A stretch of 64,000 nucleotides of DNA from Burhinus oedicnemus (Eukaryota; Chordata; Aves; Charadriiformes; Burhinidae), in assembly GCA_008921705.1 (NCBI GenBank), contig VFFE01007724.1, forward strand, positions 2,858,127-2,922,126, given 5' to 3'. The position numbers and the translations under genes are program-made. How positions within the stretch are numbered: position 1 is the stretch's first letter; each line of letters starts with the position of its first letter. The notes below the pieces were generated by a model, which was not told where the DNA came from, made no database searches, and was given only the letters and a program-made list of their open reading frames with translations. This document shows positions 51,901-64,000 of the stretch, in pieces.

Positions 51901-54900
51901 GGTTGCATATGGCTTCTATAGCACAGAATGCATTTCAGAATGGATTCTGCCTTGGGATGGATAGATGGGCTGGAGATTTTCTCCTTATTTCTTCCATCTC
52001 TCTAAATAGCTCCAAGATTCTTAATAGATAAGGCACAGTTACATGGTTTACAAGAACTGCTGGTTCCACAACTTCATTCTGTTCCATGTGATATTACTTT
52101 GTGAGGGGTGAGCTTTCCTAGGAGTGAGTTAGCAAAGTAGAAATGCAGAACAGAGAAATGCCGTAGGGGAGAGAAAGCAGGCAAGAAGAGCTGGAGGAAA
52201 ACGAGCGGTCCAGAGGAGTGAATTTCAGGGATCAAACCACTACGGAGCAGTCTGGCACACCAGCAGAAACAGAAGCTTCTTGTAGCACTTGGTGAGACTG
52301 CTGTGTTTTGGTAGTTTGAACTTCTTTGATCAAGTAGCCTGATTCTTCTCAGAAGTTAGTATGCGTTTAGATGCATTTAACACACAATAGCTATACTTAA
52401 CAAAAAAGACTAGCTGTCTATGCTGGTGCAGTGGGGTCCTCTTTTTATCTAGCCAGATATTCCTCTTTCTCCTTTTAGTTTTGAGCGTGTTGGTAGGCTT
52501 CAAACCTTTGTCTAAGGACTATAAGAGATGGTGGGAGCAGCGAGAGTTCACATGTGAAAAGGACGAGAGTTATGTTTTCAAAAACTGCCCAAAAGCAACA
52601 GGGTTTTATTAGTTGTAAGCAGCATAACAAATTATTTCTGTCAGCTTAGCAGCCTCTAGTTACAATGTCACAGTGAGCTGCACTATTTTAACCTGTGTTG
52701 AGCATGAAGATGTACAATAGATGGATCGATGTCAAGCACTTGAAGAAGGGTTTACATGAGTATTTTTAGACTTCTGTGTGGTCTCTGACATCTGTTTGAC
52801 AAGCACATAAGACTACAAGATTTATAAAAACATGCTTTAGAGCAATGCTTCTTTTAAATCATTGTAAACTTCCTTTGCTGACAAGAGACCTGATTGTTGT
52901 CCTGTAAATCATTAGTATTATTAAGAGAACTATGCAAAATGTGATCACTTATGTCTTAGAGAGGAGTTACGTGAATGCCTTGGCTGCATTTGTTCAAACC
53001 TGTGAACCTCATGCTGTATGTTGCAATCAGATTAACCGAAAAACTAAAAACAAACAGAGCAAAACAGATAAAACTGATAGCAGTATTTGCCACATGCTGA
53101 GGTCAAAGAGGTGTAAAAACTGACAGATATTGATGGCTTCATTGCCTATGAAACTACTAAACATTATCCATTTAGAGGAGAGATCAATATGAAAATTATC
53201 AGCTAATGGGGACCACCTGTGGTGCAATCCCCATCAAGTGCACGTCCATCCTGTGATGGCTTTTGTAAAGGCTTTTGTAAAACTGGTTTCTCAGATCAGA
53301 GGTCAAAGCTAGAAAATTCTGAATTTCAGAGAACAGCTGTGACCATTCATGAGACTTGTTGACTCTAATATCATCTAGGAACTCTTGCATTTATTTGAAG
53401 AATTTGCCAAGAAGTTGTCATCTAGTTAACCTAGATACCAGACATAGCAGACTTTGGTTTACAGTAGAATTGCTTGGATTAAGGGCTGGTATGATTACAT
53501 TTGGTTCACATCTGTTCAGCCAAAAAGAAGCTTTTTTGATACTGTGACTGTTACTTATGTGTCCCTAGCTTCGCTCTTGCATTATACGTGGCATTTTCTG
53601 AGCAAGAAAGGTCAGGGTGCTGCACAAGCTCCTTGCATGTTAGCTTTGCTTGGCTTTCACAAAGTAAATGAAGAGCTCTTCTTGGAAATTGGAGATGTCT
53701 TGTCTTTTATCCTTGATGGCAGGAATTTCCATGCTGGTGTTCAGTTAGCTTCTGCAGTTAGATTTGCATTAATGTCTGCTCTCTTTTCTCTCTTCATTCT
53801 TATAGGTATATGCTAATGAAACAAGACTTGAACATCTTGAATGTTCATGTTTAACTTTTGAGTTTAAAAATGTCTTTGCCGTGTTGATGTTAGTGACACA
53901 CAACCCTAGGATGTTATGACGCCATTACGCATATGCACATTAAGTTGGGCATTGCAAGTCACACTGGAAATACAATGGTACTGTACAAGCATTATGATAC
54001 TGTAAAACAGTCATTCATTCACCTTTAGACCACAAACACTGCAGCCTTCATAGCTCCACTGGCTGTCTTGGCAGCGTGGAAGTCTCAGTGGAAAATCAAG
54101 AAAGGTTATCAAAAGGCAGCACTGGAAAGCACCTCTTCCTGCAGGCTGGTAAGGATAAGTGGTCGTAGCCCAGCGGAGTCCAGTGGGGACCCTTCCACAT
54201 GGCATTTGCAGCCATCAGGCTGAAATACAGATTAGGGAGCAATCAAAAAGCTTATTTCAGGTTTTTATCACTGTCATGATAGTAATGGATCTAGGTCCAT
54301 GGTCTTGTGCGTGAAGGAAATAGAAAATTAAATCTTGGTAAAATCTTAAGGAAAAAAAAAAAGTAAACACTTTCTGAAGCTAAACTTTCAATCCGAACTG
54401 TTGGATTGCTGATGACCTTAACTCAGATGCTATAGCAGACCCACTATGCTTTTGCTGCACACCAGGTGAGAGTGGCCGGAGGGTTCAGGTACTCGTTTCC
54501 AAACTAGAGCACATCTGTAGCTTCTTCTTCAGCCTCATCATTTTTGCGGTCTGTGGTCCATCCATAATCCCTCATGTAGGTGCTGAGTTTATGTTTCCTG
54601 AGTGTTCATCCTGGGTCTATGTTGCTCTGGTCAGAGCCTGGTTATGGGTAGAGAAAACTGATCGTACTATAAGGAGCTGAACTTTGAATTTGCAGACTGG
54701 AAATCTTTGGCATCCTATATAGCAAACTGTGTAGGATAGGCTGCATTTCTCCCATAATGTGAAATTATTTTTAAGACTACATCAACTAGAGATAGTTGCA
54801 TAGAAAAAAAGTCTCATTAAAACTCAGAGAAAGAAATGCTATAACAATTTCACCAGTCATTGGTTTCTTGGTTTAAAAAAAAATAAAAATCAATTTTCAT

Positions 54901-57900
54901 ATTTCCATTGGTCAAATTTAGTAATACCTTTAGGTAATATATAGAAAGATAGCCTATATTTTTCACAATTATTGCAAACTTATGTTGCAGTTATTGTTCT
55001 AAATGAACCAGTTTTATTTCATATATCTTCAACAACAAAAAGAAAGAATAGCAATAAAATATCATGACTGTAATCTCACCATTTACCATATGCAAGCCTG
55101 ACATGATGACCCACAAGATATATCCTCCAACATCCACAAGCTCATTCAGCTGCAACATGAACAAGTAGCAACCTCAGAGTTGCTTTGAATTAAACTGGCA
55201 GTTCGATGAGGCATCATGTTCCAAGAGCTGGAGTCCCTGCAACACGACGGTGCGTGTGAACTGGGCAGGGGCAGCGAGGGGACAGTGGTACCTGACCTTT
55301 TCCATCACCATTCAACGATCTATGGAAGATGGACAGGACCAGAACGGCACAAACCCACTTTGTTACTACCAGCAACCCCACTCTAGCTCCTTGACACGTG
55401 GTCCCTCTTTCTTGCCTTGGGGAGGTCCATAACAGCGTGAGCTTTGCCCAATTAGGCAAGAGTTAAAAACAGCAATTAAAAATACTAACATTGCATTTTA
55501 GAAAGTGGAGGCAGACTGAAATAATCCAGAGCAGACAGCAGGGTCAACAGCAGGCATGGTCTGCAAATTGACTCTGTCTGGTGTGAGCAAACTAGGTAAC
55601 TGCTGATCAGGCAGGTCTTGTGATGTGCCTTTTGTGAAAACAAATTCAAGCTGCAGCCTTCCATACACAGTACAGCTGATGATGGGCTGTTACTCAAAGG
55701 TCTGGGAAAGCAGCTTTCAGATCCCAAGCTTGTCAGAAAAAACAGCAGGAGGGGGCACAAATAATGAAAACAAATGTACACGGAGAACCGGGTGGGTAAC
55801 ACCGGTGCAGAAGTCAACAGTGTGATGTGCCCCGAAACGTATTGCAGGAAACTGTGTAAAGTCAAAGCTGACCCAAGACACTGAAATAGCTTCTGTGTAT
55901 TTATTACTTGCTGTGCTTGGGTCCTGATGGGGCAAACAGTACCAGTTATGCTTTTCTTCCCCTACGCAGGGTGTCACAGTTTTAAGATACTTCCTGTCCT
56001 TGGAGAAAGAGACTGTAAAATTGCACTGACAGGTACAGCTGGTTGTAAGGGGCAGAAAAAGCAGCAGCTAGTGGTGGCCGTGCTGGGGAGGCTGAAGTGC
56101 ATTGACAAGTGTCATCGCCAGCTGGAGCGGTGCTGATGGGCAAAGTGCAGGTCAGAGCCAGAGGTGGTGGTGGTGGGTGTTCAAGTTATTCCTGTAAGCC
56201 CTAGTGACCAGAGAACATTCTTCTTTTTATTCAGTATGAACATGGTTTTCAGACAGCACTTAATGAATCACTTCCCTTACAAATGAGTAGCAGAAAACAT
56301 CCTTTAATCAACAGAACTCTCTCATTGCTGTTGATAACAGTTTTTTTCACAGGTGTTTAAAAAAAAAAAAGTCTAATTTCCAGCTGTTACATATGCACGG
56401 TTCTCAAAATAGCTGAGAATTTGGAAGCCATTTTATGGATTTTTAGGTTTTAAAGAAGTTTCTGACTCGGATTTGGGATTGAATAGGAAAAGGTAATAAG
56501 AGGGGGGCACTAGGTTGATTTACCACTTGTGAGTGTGAGACCTCAGTCTAGCATTAGGAATAATTCTTACTGTTGTTATTTAATTCCTGGCAGTAGGTAC
56601 TAATTTTACAAAAAACAAGAACTGTAGGAAAATCCACTGTAATTATTACTTGACCTACTCTGCAAAAGGCAGCTGCTGTAATTTTACATGTGGTTCCCGC
56701 AGCAGCTGTTTATCTAATGAGCTTTGGAAGACCATCTCTCCCAGCCTGACAGCTCCAAGAAATACAGAAGCATGGCAAAAAGTGGCATTGATGTTTCAAT
56801 AAGTGACATTCTTTCTTCTGAGTCATCGTGAACGAAATGCCACAGAAGAGTGTTGGAGGTGCTGGGAGGCAGCACCTTTAAATAAAGCTTAAAGACAGCA
56901 CCCATCTTATCATTAAGAATGAGAGACTCCCCAATGCACAGGTGATAAATATGTGTATGTGGTCACAGACTTCAAGGAACCTGTGAAAGGCAGAGACATT
57001 TTGGGCAAAGAGGGACACATTTTGGTTCTTTGCAATATGTGTGAGCTTAAATTTCTGCATTGCATAAGCTAGCTCTAAACAAAGTAATTCAGATCTCTTA
57101 AACAGAAGTCCTGTCACAGCACTGGACCTCCATTCAGATTAAGTTCTCTGCAGGTCCATACAATGCCGCTGCTCCAATATAGTGCAGTGTAAGTCTCGTA
57201 TCTTTTTAGCATTGTGCCAGAAAGTCATGCTGTTGTCACCTTTGTGGTTTAGCCTCTAGCCAAGCTGTCGCTTCTGGTGGTCTCAGTGTCTTGCTGTCAA
57301 CAGCTGAACCCACAAAAAATGTTCATACTCAGGTTTAGACAAGGAGGAATCATAAATTGGAATTAAAGCTGCATTTCCCATTTGCCTTTGTTCTGATCCA
57401 CAATTGTTCTCACAGTACAGTTAAAAATAAAATGACCTCTTTCTTTTTCTAGCTGCTGCCACAATTGTCATTCCCCACCAGATGCCCTACCTTCTCACTG
57501 CGCCCCGCTGGTTCTGCTGCCCCTGTTGTCTCTCAGTCCAAAGAGTTTCTGAACAAGAGACATGCTTTTATGGAGCCTGGCAAATCTTCAGAAGGGAAAA
57601 GGAAAAATCAATACCGCTTCAAAGCAAAATCTTTGCTTCAGTGAATATGACATTTGCCCTTTCTTCACTAGTGGGAAAAACAACAAGGACACTTACACCG
57701 GCAATGGAAATAGAATGAACAACAACAGAGAGACCTTCCAGGTTTGACTTGTAAAGGGAAATAACTTTATAGTCATTGTCCCTATTTGGTGACATCAAAA
57801 GCAGGTGTAGAGTGTTAGGCGGTGCGGTCTGGGAATGAAGTGGAAAGTAACACAAAGTCAAAGAGAAGAGTTGAAGGAATTTGGAACAAGTGATAATGGA

Positions 57901-59851
57901 CTCTGCTGAAGAAATGAGGACTGAAAGACATGACACAAAGGTCAGGTCCGTTGCTGCACAATCGAATCAACTATGAAATGTCACCTGCAAAGGTGGGCCA
58001 TAATATTAAAAGGACCTTCCAGTAAGTTTTACACCATTTTGACAGCTTTGCAGCAACTGAAAATGGCAACAGAACCTCACACTTCGCTAATGAACAGCTC
58101 CTCAGTAGGGTCAAAGCAAGTCAGAAATTTTCCAACAGAAGTTGAAAATACCAATTAAGGAAATTAATAGTTCTGCAAAATCAAAACAACTTTGAAAGAC
58201 ACTCACTGATGTTTTTGGAGGATTTACAAAAATGTAAACTAAACGTAAACCTTACAAGCCTGCTTCAATTATTTTGTGTACTCAAGTTTTCATTAATTGT
58301 AATTTCTGACTGTTTGTTTCCAGTTCCTTTTGTTTCAAAACTAGCTGCTTGTTCCAAGTTCTTAATTTCATTCTGTTTTGACTATGCCACTTCTTAGCTA
58401 GTTTTCCCAGTTGTTTTGTTTTGATGTTTCTACTTCCATGTCATTCTTCACGTGCAACTTTGTGGACCTCTTTCTTTTGGAATAGCACGTATTGTTTCAA
58501 TAGGCTCTGTGTAATGGTTTGAAAATAGTCTTTTGTAAAGAGAGTGTTTTCCGTCTGTGAAGCTGTGCCTTCAGCTGCAGCTGCCACTAGCTCTGTTGTA
58601 GTTTCTGGCCTGTGCAGTGGATAATTTGCAGCACCTAACTCCCCCCGCTGAGAGGGGATCCTGGGTCAGCTGCTGTTGTTGCAGTCATGTAATGGAGCAG
58701 ACTTCATCCTCGGTGAATCAAATAGCACAATTTCTGAGGAGCACACTCGTAGTGTAGCAGGACAGTCGTGTACTCATACTCTGACCCCTGTACTTGCGCT
58801 GGGTGAGAGTTCTGCAGCTACAAGAATCAATAAAAATGTATTGATTTCTCCACACCGTCATAAAGCTTGTCTGCTCTTATCTCCAGCTTGCAAGCTGAAA
58901 AAGGAGACTGTAAAACTACATTTGTCTTAGGCTTTCTCTCCTTTTTCCTCCCCCATTCCATGCTTCTCGCACAGGAGACCTAGATCTGTTTCTGACAGGG
59001 CCACCTGGCCAGGGAGCCATAGCCCCGCTCGCTGTATCACAGCATCCTACTCTTTTAACACTTGGTGGTGTGAAAATAGCTGCTTTTGAAGCTTTCTAAG
59101 AAAGAAGTGCAGGGGGGATTGCCCCAAAGGCTAAAGTTGAGTGACTTCTCTGGGGCTTAACTCACCCCTCTACGTGCAAGTAATGGTAGTCAAGGAAATG
59201 TAATGTGAGTAAAGAGCTCAGTGCACTTCTGGATATTCCAGATTCACCTAAAGTTGCTTTTTTGGGGTGCTTTCAGCTCCCTTTGTGACCGTTTGATGTA
59301 TTCTGTTCTAGGAAGAAGGTAGGTAGCCATCATTCATCTGAAGAACGTGGGAATGTCCTCTCCTGTTAAAAACTGTCTCAGTGGTAAAAATGAAGCGGGT
59401 GAAGGGTAAAGCAGTATTTTCAATAATATTTCATTTCACAGAAACTGTCATCTAAAGCTACACCTGTCAAAAGGCAAGTGGGCAGATGTCTGCTTCTGGT
59501 ACTCACACAGACTACTTGGGAAGCTTGGCCTCAGACTTCGGGGTATGGATGCAGCGGGAGCTGTGTAGTCAGTCTTAGTTAAATCCCAAAGTCCTGATAA
59601 AACACACGGAATGCAGTCATAGAGCAATCAGATTGGAAAAGATTTACCCAGAAGACAAAAATGCAAGTCCCCTGCATACTGCAGAATGCACTTTGATGAT
59701 TTCCATGATTTCATCAGCTAGATCAACATTATCACTAAACAGTCATGTCAGAGTGCTACAGAAGAACAAAAAATGTGACCAGAAACATCTTATAGCATTT
59801 GAAGGCATCAGTCATGGATGCTTTTGTTTCTATGGAAAACAAGGGCTTTAA
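48961..59851. other. Gene-poor intergenic sequence
   Basis: No exon, RNA gene or well-defined transposon was recognised here. Notable low-complexity elements are two T runs near 49746-49772 and an A12 run near 56359. A 120-codon + frame (53454-53816) and a 126-codon minus frame (55485-55865) are open but resemble no family I know. Their hydrophobic or Ser/Leu/Cys-rich content is typical of chance frames in AT/CT-rich DNA. In mammals the gene downstream of NLGN1 is NAALADL2; none of its coding sequence was found. Confidence 0.6.
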
Positions 59852-61640
59852 CACAGAATGGTAGGTGTTGGACAGGACCTTCAGAGATCATCTAGTCCAA
59901 GACCCCCTGCCAAAGCAAGTTCATCTAGAGCAGGCTGGACACGAACACATCTATGTGGGTTTTGGATATCTCCAGAGAAGGAGGCTCCACCACCTCTCTG
60001 GGCACCCTGTTCCGGTGATCTGTCACCTGCAAAATAAAGAAGTTTTTCCTCCTCATGTTCAGATGGAATTTCCTGAGTTCCAGTTTGTGCCTGTTGCTCC
60101 TTGTCCTGTCACCGAGCACCACTGAAAAGAGTCTAGCCCTATCCTCTTGACACCCACCCTTTAGATATTTGTAAGTACTGACAAAATCCCCTCTCAGTCT
60201 TCTCTTCTGCAGGTTAAACAGACCCAGGTCTCTCAGCCTTTCCTCATAACAGAGGTGCTCCAGTCCCTTGATCATCTTTGTAACCTTCTGCTGGACTCTC
60301 TCCAGTAGTTCCTGGTCTTTCTTGAACAGGGGAGCCCAGATCTGGACACAGTACTCCAGATGTGACCTCACCAGGGCAGAGTAGAGGGGGAGGATGATCT
60401 CCCTCAACCTGCTGGCCATGCTCTTTTTAATGCACCCCAGGAGACCATTGGCCTTCTTGGCCACAAGGGCACACTGCTGCCTCATGGTCAACTTGTTGTC
60501 CACCAGGACTCCCAGTTTCCTCTCTGCAGAGCTATTTTCCTGTACCAGTGCACGGGGGTTATTCCTCCCCAGGTGCAGGACCCTACACTTGCCCTTGTTG
60601 AACTTCATTAGGTTCCTCTCTGCCCAACTCTCCAGCCTGTCCAGGTCTCCCTGAATGGCAGCACTGCCTTCTGGTGTGTCAGCCACTCCTCCCAGTTTTG
60701 TGTCATCAGCAAACTTGCTGAGGGTACACTCTGTCCCCTCATCCAGGTCATTGATGAGTAAGTTGAACATGACTGGACCCAATACTGCCCCTAGGGAACA
60801 CTGCTAGTTACAGGCCTCCAACCGGACTCTGTGTCGCTGATCACAACCCTCTGAGCTCTGCCATTCAGCCAGTTCTCAATCCACCTCACTGCCATCTAAC
60901 CTACACTTCCTAAGCTTATCTATGAGGATGTTAAGGGAGACAGTGTCAAAAGCCTTGCTGAAGTTGAGGTAGACAATGTCCACTGCTCTCCTCTCATCCA
61001 CCCAGCCAATCATGCCATCATAAAAGGCTATCAGATTGGTCAAGCATGACTTCCTCTTGGTGAATCCATGTTAACCACTTCCAATAACCTTCTTTTCCTC
61101 TATATCCTTAGAGATGACATACAGGACGAGCTGTTCCATCACCTCTCCAGGGATGGAGGTGAGGCTGACTGGCCTGTAGTTTCCCGGGGCATGACATTAG
61201 TTTTCCTCCAGTCCTCAGGCACCTCTCCTGTTTTCCATGACCTTTCAAAGATGATGGAGAGCGGCTTCACAATAACATCTGCCAGCTCCCTCAACACTTG
61301 TGGGTGCATCCCACCAGGGCCCATGGTTTGTGGGTGTCAAGTCTGCCTAAATGATCTCTAATCCAATCCTCTTCAATGAAGGGAGAGTCTTCCTTTCTCC
61401 AGGCTCTCTCTCTTACCTCCAGGGTCTGGGATTCCTGAGGGCTGGCCTTAGCAGTAAAGACTAAAGCAAAAGCGGCATTCAGTAACTTTGCCTTCCCTGC
61501 ATCCTCTGTCACCAGGGCACCTACCTCATTCAGCAGTGGGCCCACATTTTCCCTAGTCTTCCTTTTACTACAGATGTACTTGAAGAAGCCCTTCTTATTG
61601 TCCTTGACACTCAGCTCTTCGCATTGAGAAGATTCCCCAG
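59852..61640 (-). mobile_element. 5'-truncated CR1 LINE (about 1.8 kb)
   Basis: The minus strand carries the 3' portion of a CR1 retrotransposon. It runs from within ORF2 (a VKDNKKGFFKYI-type segment near 61.6 kb), through the reverse transcriptase domain, to the CR1 3' untranslated end near 59.85 kb (AGAATGGTAGGTGTTGGACA on the + strand). CR1 elements copy themselves by target-primed reverse transcription and are usually 5'-truncated. The left boundary is clear within a few bases. The right boundary, where similarity to ORF2 fades, is uncertain by some tens of bases. No target-site duplication was identified. Confidence 0.95.
59925..61620 (-). pseudogene. Degenerate CR1 ORF2 (reverse transcriptase and C-terminal part)
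   Basis: Three minus-strand segments read as successive parts of one CR1 ORF2. 61291-61620 gives KRKTRENVGPLLNEVGALVT onward. 61139-61324 gives MGPGGMHPQVLRELADVIVK and SWKTGEVPEDWRKTNVMP. 59925-60782 gives [20 protein letters not shown] to the C-terminus. Motif A (FSKAFD, 60945-60962) and the catalytic box (FADD, 60702-60713) of the reverse transcriptase are readable. The frame is broken: a stop or shift separates SSVP from the GPVMFN segment near 60.79-60.81 kb, and other shifts lie near 60.9 and 61.1-61.3 kb. The N-terminal endonuclease region is absent. The last 285 codons are uninterrupted, but the copy cannot make a working ORF2 protein. Confidence 0.9.
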
Positions 61641-64000
61641 CTGCACCAATTTTCATAAAAATACGTGCAGTATGGCAGGTAAAACCGTTATGGCTGGTAC
61701 ATATGTGTGACCACTGATCAAATGACCAACTGTGAATCTGTCGCATCTATACTTAAGTTGTATGTTACAATGTATTTGTGTCATAAAATACCAGTAGCCA
61801 CTGCTTTCTGCTCTACCAGCTGAAGGGTGAGGCAGACCTGCTGACAAACAGCAAAAGTGGTTTATCTGCCATACTACCATTTGTGACTTTCCCCACCTTC
61901 ATGGTTTCAAGCACATAATTCATAGACTCACACTGTTGGAGCTATTGCATGCAGGACGTTGAGACAGGCTCTCACGCACAGTGTAGTATTAGCGGGGTCT
62001 GTAGCTGAGAACATACAGAAGGAAAAGGGAAAAACTCCTCTGGGAGGAGCAGTGGTGGGGTCCCCAGATACGTGTCCTCTGGAGACTCTCTCTAGTGCAG
62101 CAACGGTGAAGATGAAAAGGAAGATGATGTTTTTTGGTATGCTTTTCCACTATTTATTATATGCTTTTTTCCAATGGGATCAATTCAAACTCCCTCTTGG
62201 ATGTTCCTCTTTGTGGCATGATTACAGCCGAGTATGGTAGTTAGATCGAGGTGCTGCACATTGGTCGTTAACCCTCTGTGCATATGTATTATTGGATAAT
62301 ATTTCAGTATTTAAAATACTAACAGTGTTTAGTATACAAATACTGCCTTGTTGTGGGCTGTGCTTTAAGTTGCCTCTAATAGAAACTAACATCTACAAAA
62401 CGAGGTATGAAAAGGTTGGGGGAAAGGGCTGATTTTCACACCAGCGGTAATGGCTTCCCATGAGAACCTGCCATATAATATTATTGGGGTTTGCAGGTGC
62501 GAGACCATGGGAACAATAAAGCAGGATGTGAGGACAACAACAGGAAAGGATTGCAGCGCTGCAAAGAGCAGCCCCTGAGCGCTGCGACGGCTGAGGCACT
62601 ACGGCACAGCACGACAGGCCAAAGTCAGTTTTAGCGTGAGCAAATGCAACGTCATGGTGCTCGGTGTCTCATCTTGGCCTCAGACGTGAGCCATAGTCTT
62701 GCAATAAGGTGTAAGAATGTAGCCTTTACATCACGATACATGTGCGAGCCAATATGTACTTTGGGTTTCATTCTAGACTTTTTGAATATGGTGTTTATTC
62801 AAAGGAAAAAGAATATATCCTTTCCTACATAAACACACATAAACTCACATCTCTTCCCTCCCTGCTACACAGAAATCAGGCTTCTGTAGCCCACAGATCA
62901 CAAAGTGAGTCATGCTGAAGCACAGAAAATATAGCCCAATCAAGCTGGTAAAACAATCCAGATTTTAGAGATGAAGGCCTCTAAATTAAGAGTGTTCTGC
63001 CGCTGACCCCCAGGCTGTTAAAGCTCATGACTGTTTGCTCCAGCACCACAGTTGCTATGGCAATTCATATAGACAAAAGCAGTAACCTTTCAGCATCCAA
63101 CCAGGTAAAAAACTAGGACTTAAATTATACTCCGAAACAAACAGGAAGCTGATGTAGATGCCAAAGAATCGATATACCGTATTCTCTAATACCGTTTCAC
63201 AGGCAGGCAGCTGCATTCCGTACAAGCTGCAGGTTCCCAAAGCCTTTGAACGCTTGCACCACATAGAGCACATTGCAGCAACGCTGACTTGGAGGAAAAA
63301 AAAATCAAAAAACTCTTGTAAAGAAACTAGGAAAAGGCAACAAATGTCTAAGCAGACCCAGACAATGCTTACTTGGACGCTACTCTAAAAAATAACTCAG
63401 ATGGTGTCTTATTAGAAGACAGATGAGACATTTTTTCAGATTCTTTGATGCGATGCTAAGAAGGAACCCAAGCACCTGCAAATGACAAATCTCTTCAACA
63501 GCAGGGAGACAAGCATGTGGATGCGATGGGATGTGTTGTATTTTAGAGATAGCAGGCTGGACCTTGTTTCCATTTAATTAGTGAATCCATCTTATTCATG
63601 CTCCTAGGACTATAGCACCTTAAATTGCATTAAAATACGCTTCTCAGTAGAAATGGAATTGGAAAAGACAACAGAATTGTCCCCAGCTACTTTTATATAA
63701 TTGCATAATCTTAGTTTTGTCATCTCCATTAATGAAGTCAGTGATATAAATAAGAGGTTTATCAGACAGAGACCATAGATTTAGCACACTGAAACTCTTA
63801 TGTCCCTCACAAACATCATTATAAAGCGCAAAGTATCACCCCAAACAACAGATAAAATGCGTATCTGATTCTGCACTTCTAAGAAGGATTTTCAGTCCCT
63901 GACTTCTTTTTCCTCACCTGCAGGTGCAAATGACCCAAAATGGGTGACAGACAGGTACTCCCATCCTTCCCCCACGAGGCAGTCAGCGGACCTTCTAGAT
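61641..64000. other. Intergenic sequence to the window end
   Basis: No gene or repeat family was recognised. The stretch near 62.5-62.65 kb is slightly richer in G+C. The short open frames here overlap one another on both strands and lack known domains. Confidence 0.6.

Noticed and set aside
55485..55865. Minus-strand 126-codon ORF
   Set aside because: It is Leu/Ser/Cys-rich with no family similarity, and the opposite strand is also open. No coding support.
60394..60654. + strand 86-codon ORF in the CR1 element
   Set aside because: It is the antisense shadow of the CR1 ORF2 reading frame.
46721..64000. A first exon of NAALADL2, the downstream neighbour in mammals
   Set aside because: No peptide resembling its N-terminal coding exons was found, and non-coding first exons cannot be identified from sequence alone.
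1..64000. tRNA, 5S, U6, snoRNA or CRISPR-like arrays
   Set aside because: No characteristic boxes, conserved stems or regularly spaced repeats were seen. This is a vertebrate chromosomal region.

Overview
This window is vertebrate nuclear DNA, most likely from a bird. It has low gene density, AT-rich non-coding sequence, one multi-exon gene with consensus GT/AG splice sites, and several CR1-type LINE fragments ending in the usual avian CR1 3' sequence. An LTR-like block opening with the TGTC(G/A)TGGTTT motif of many avian retroviral LTRs points the same way. No bacterial operons, CRISPR arrays or RNA genes were seen.

The only gene I can support is the 3' part of neuroligin-1 (NLGN1) on the + strand. 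Three coding exons are present. The first, 35176-35388, holds the degenerate nucleophile elbow and splice site B with two alternative donors. The second, 39965-40754, holds most of the remaining cholinesterase-like domain. The third, 41741-42563, holds the end of that domain, the Ser/Thr-rich stalk, the transmembrane helix, the gephyrin-binding-type region and the C-terminal TTRV PDZ ligand. They encode about 607 residues, roughly the last 70% of the protein. The exons for the signal peptide, N-terminal domain and splice site A lie upstream of the window. Positions 1-35175 read as the 3' part of a long intron. An AT-rich 3' UTR follows the stop codon, with several AATAAA signals between 44.3 and 46.7 kb.

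From about 47 kb to the end I see no gene. In mammals this side of NLGN1 leads to NAALADL2, but none of its exons was recognised here. The main content is a short CR1 3' end at 48.8 kb and a 1.8-kb degenerate 5'-truncated CR1 at 59.9-61.6 kb. The latter retains readable reverse transcriptase motifs on the minus strand.

The least expected structure is a perfect 38-bp inverted repeat (12288-12325 and 13162-13199) flanking about 840 bp in the upstream intron. It is not part of any repeat family I can name. The other observations are modest: an inverted repeat at the start of the LTR-like block, relics of what looks like an ancient amniote repeat around the NLGN1 exons, a GC-richer block with a 143-codon minus-strand ORF at 27.2-27.7 kb, and several low-complexity tracts. 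I did not find convincing evidence of a new protein-coding system.
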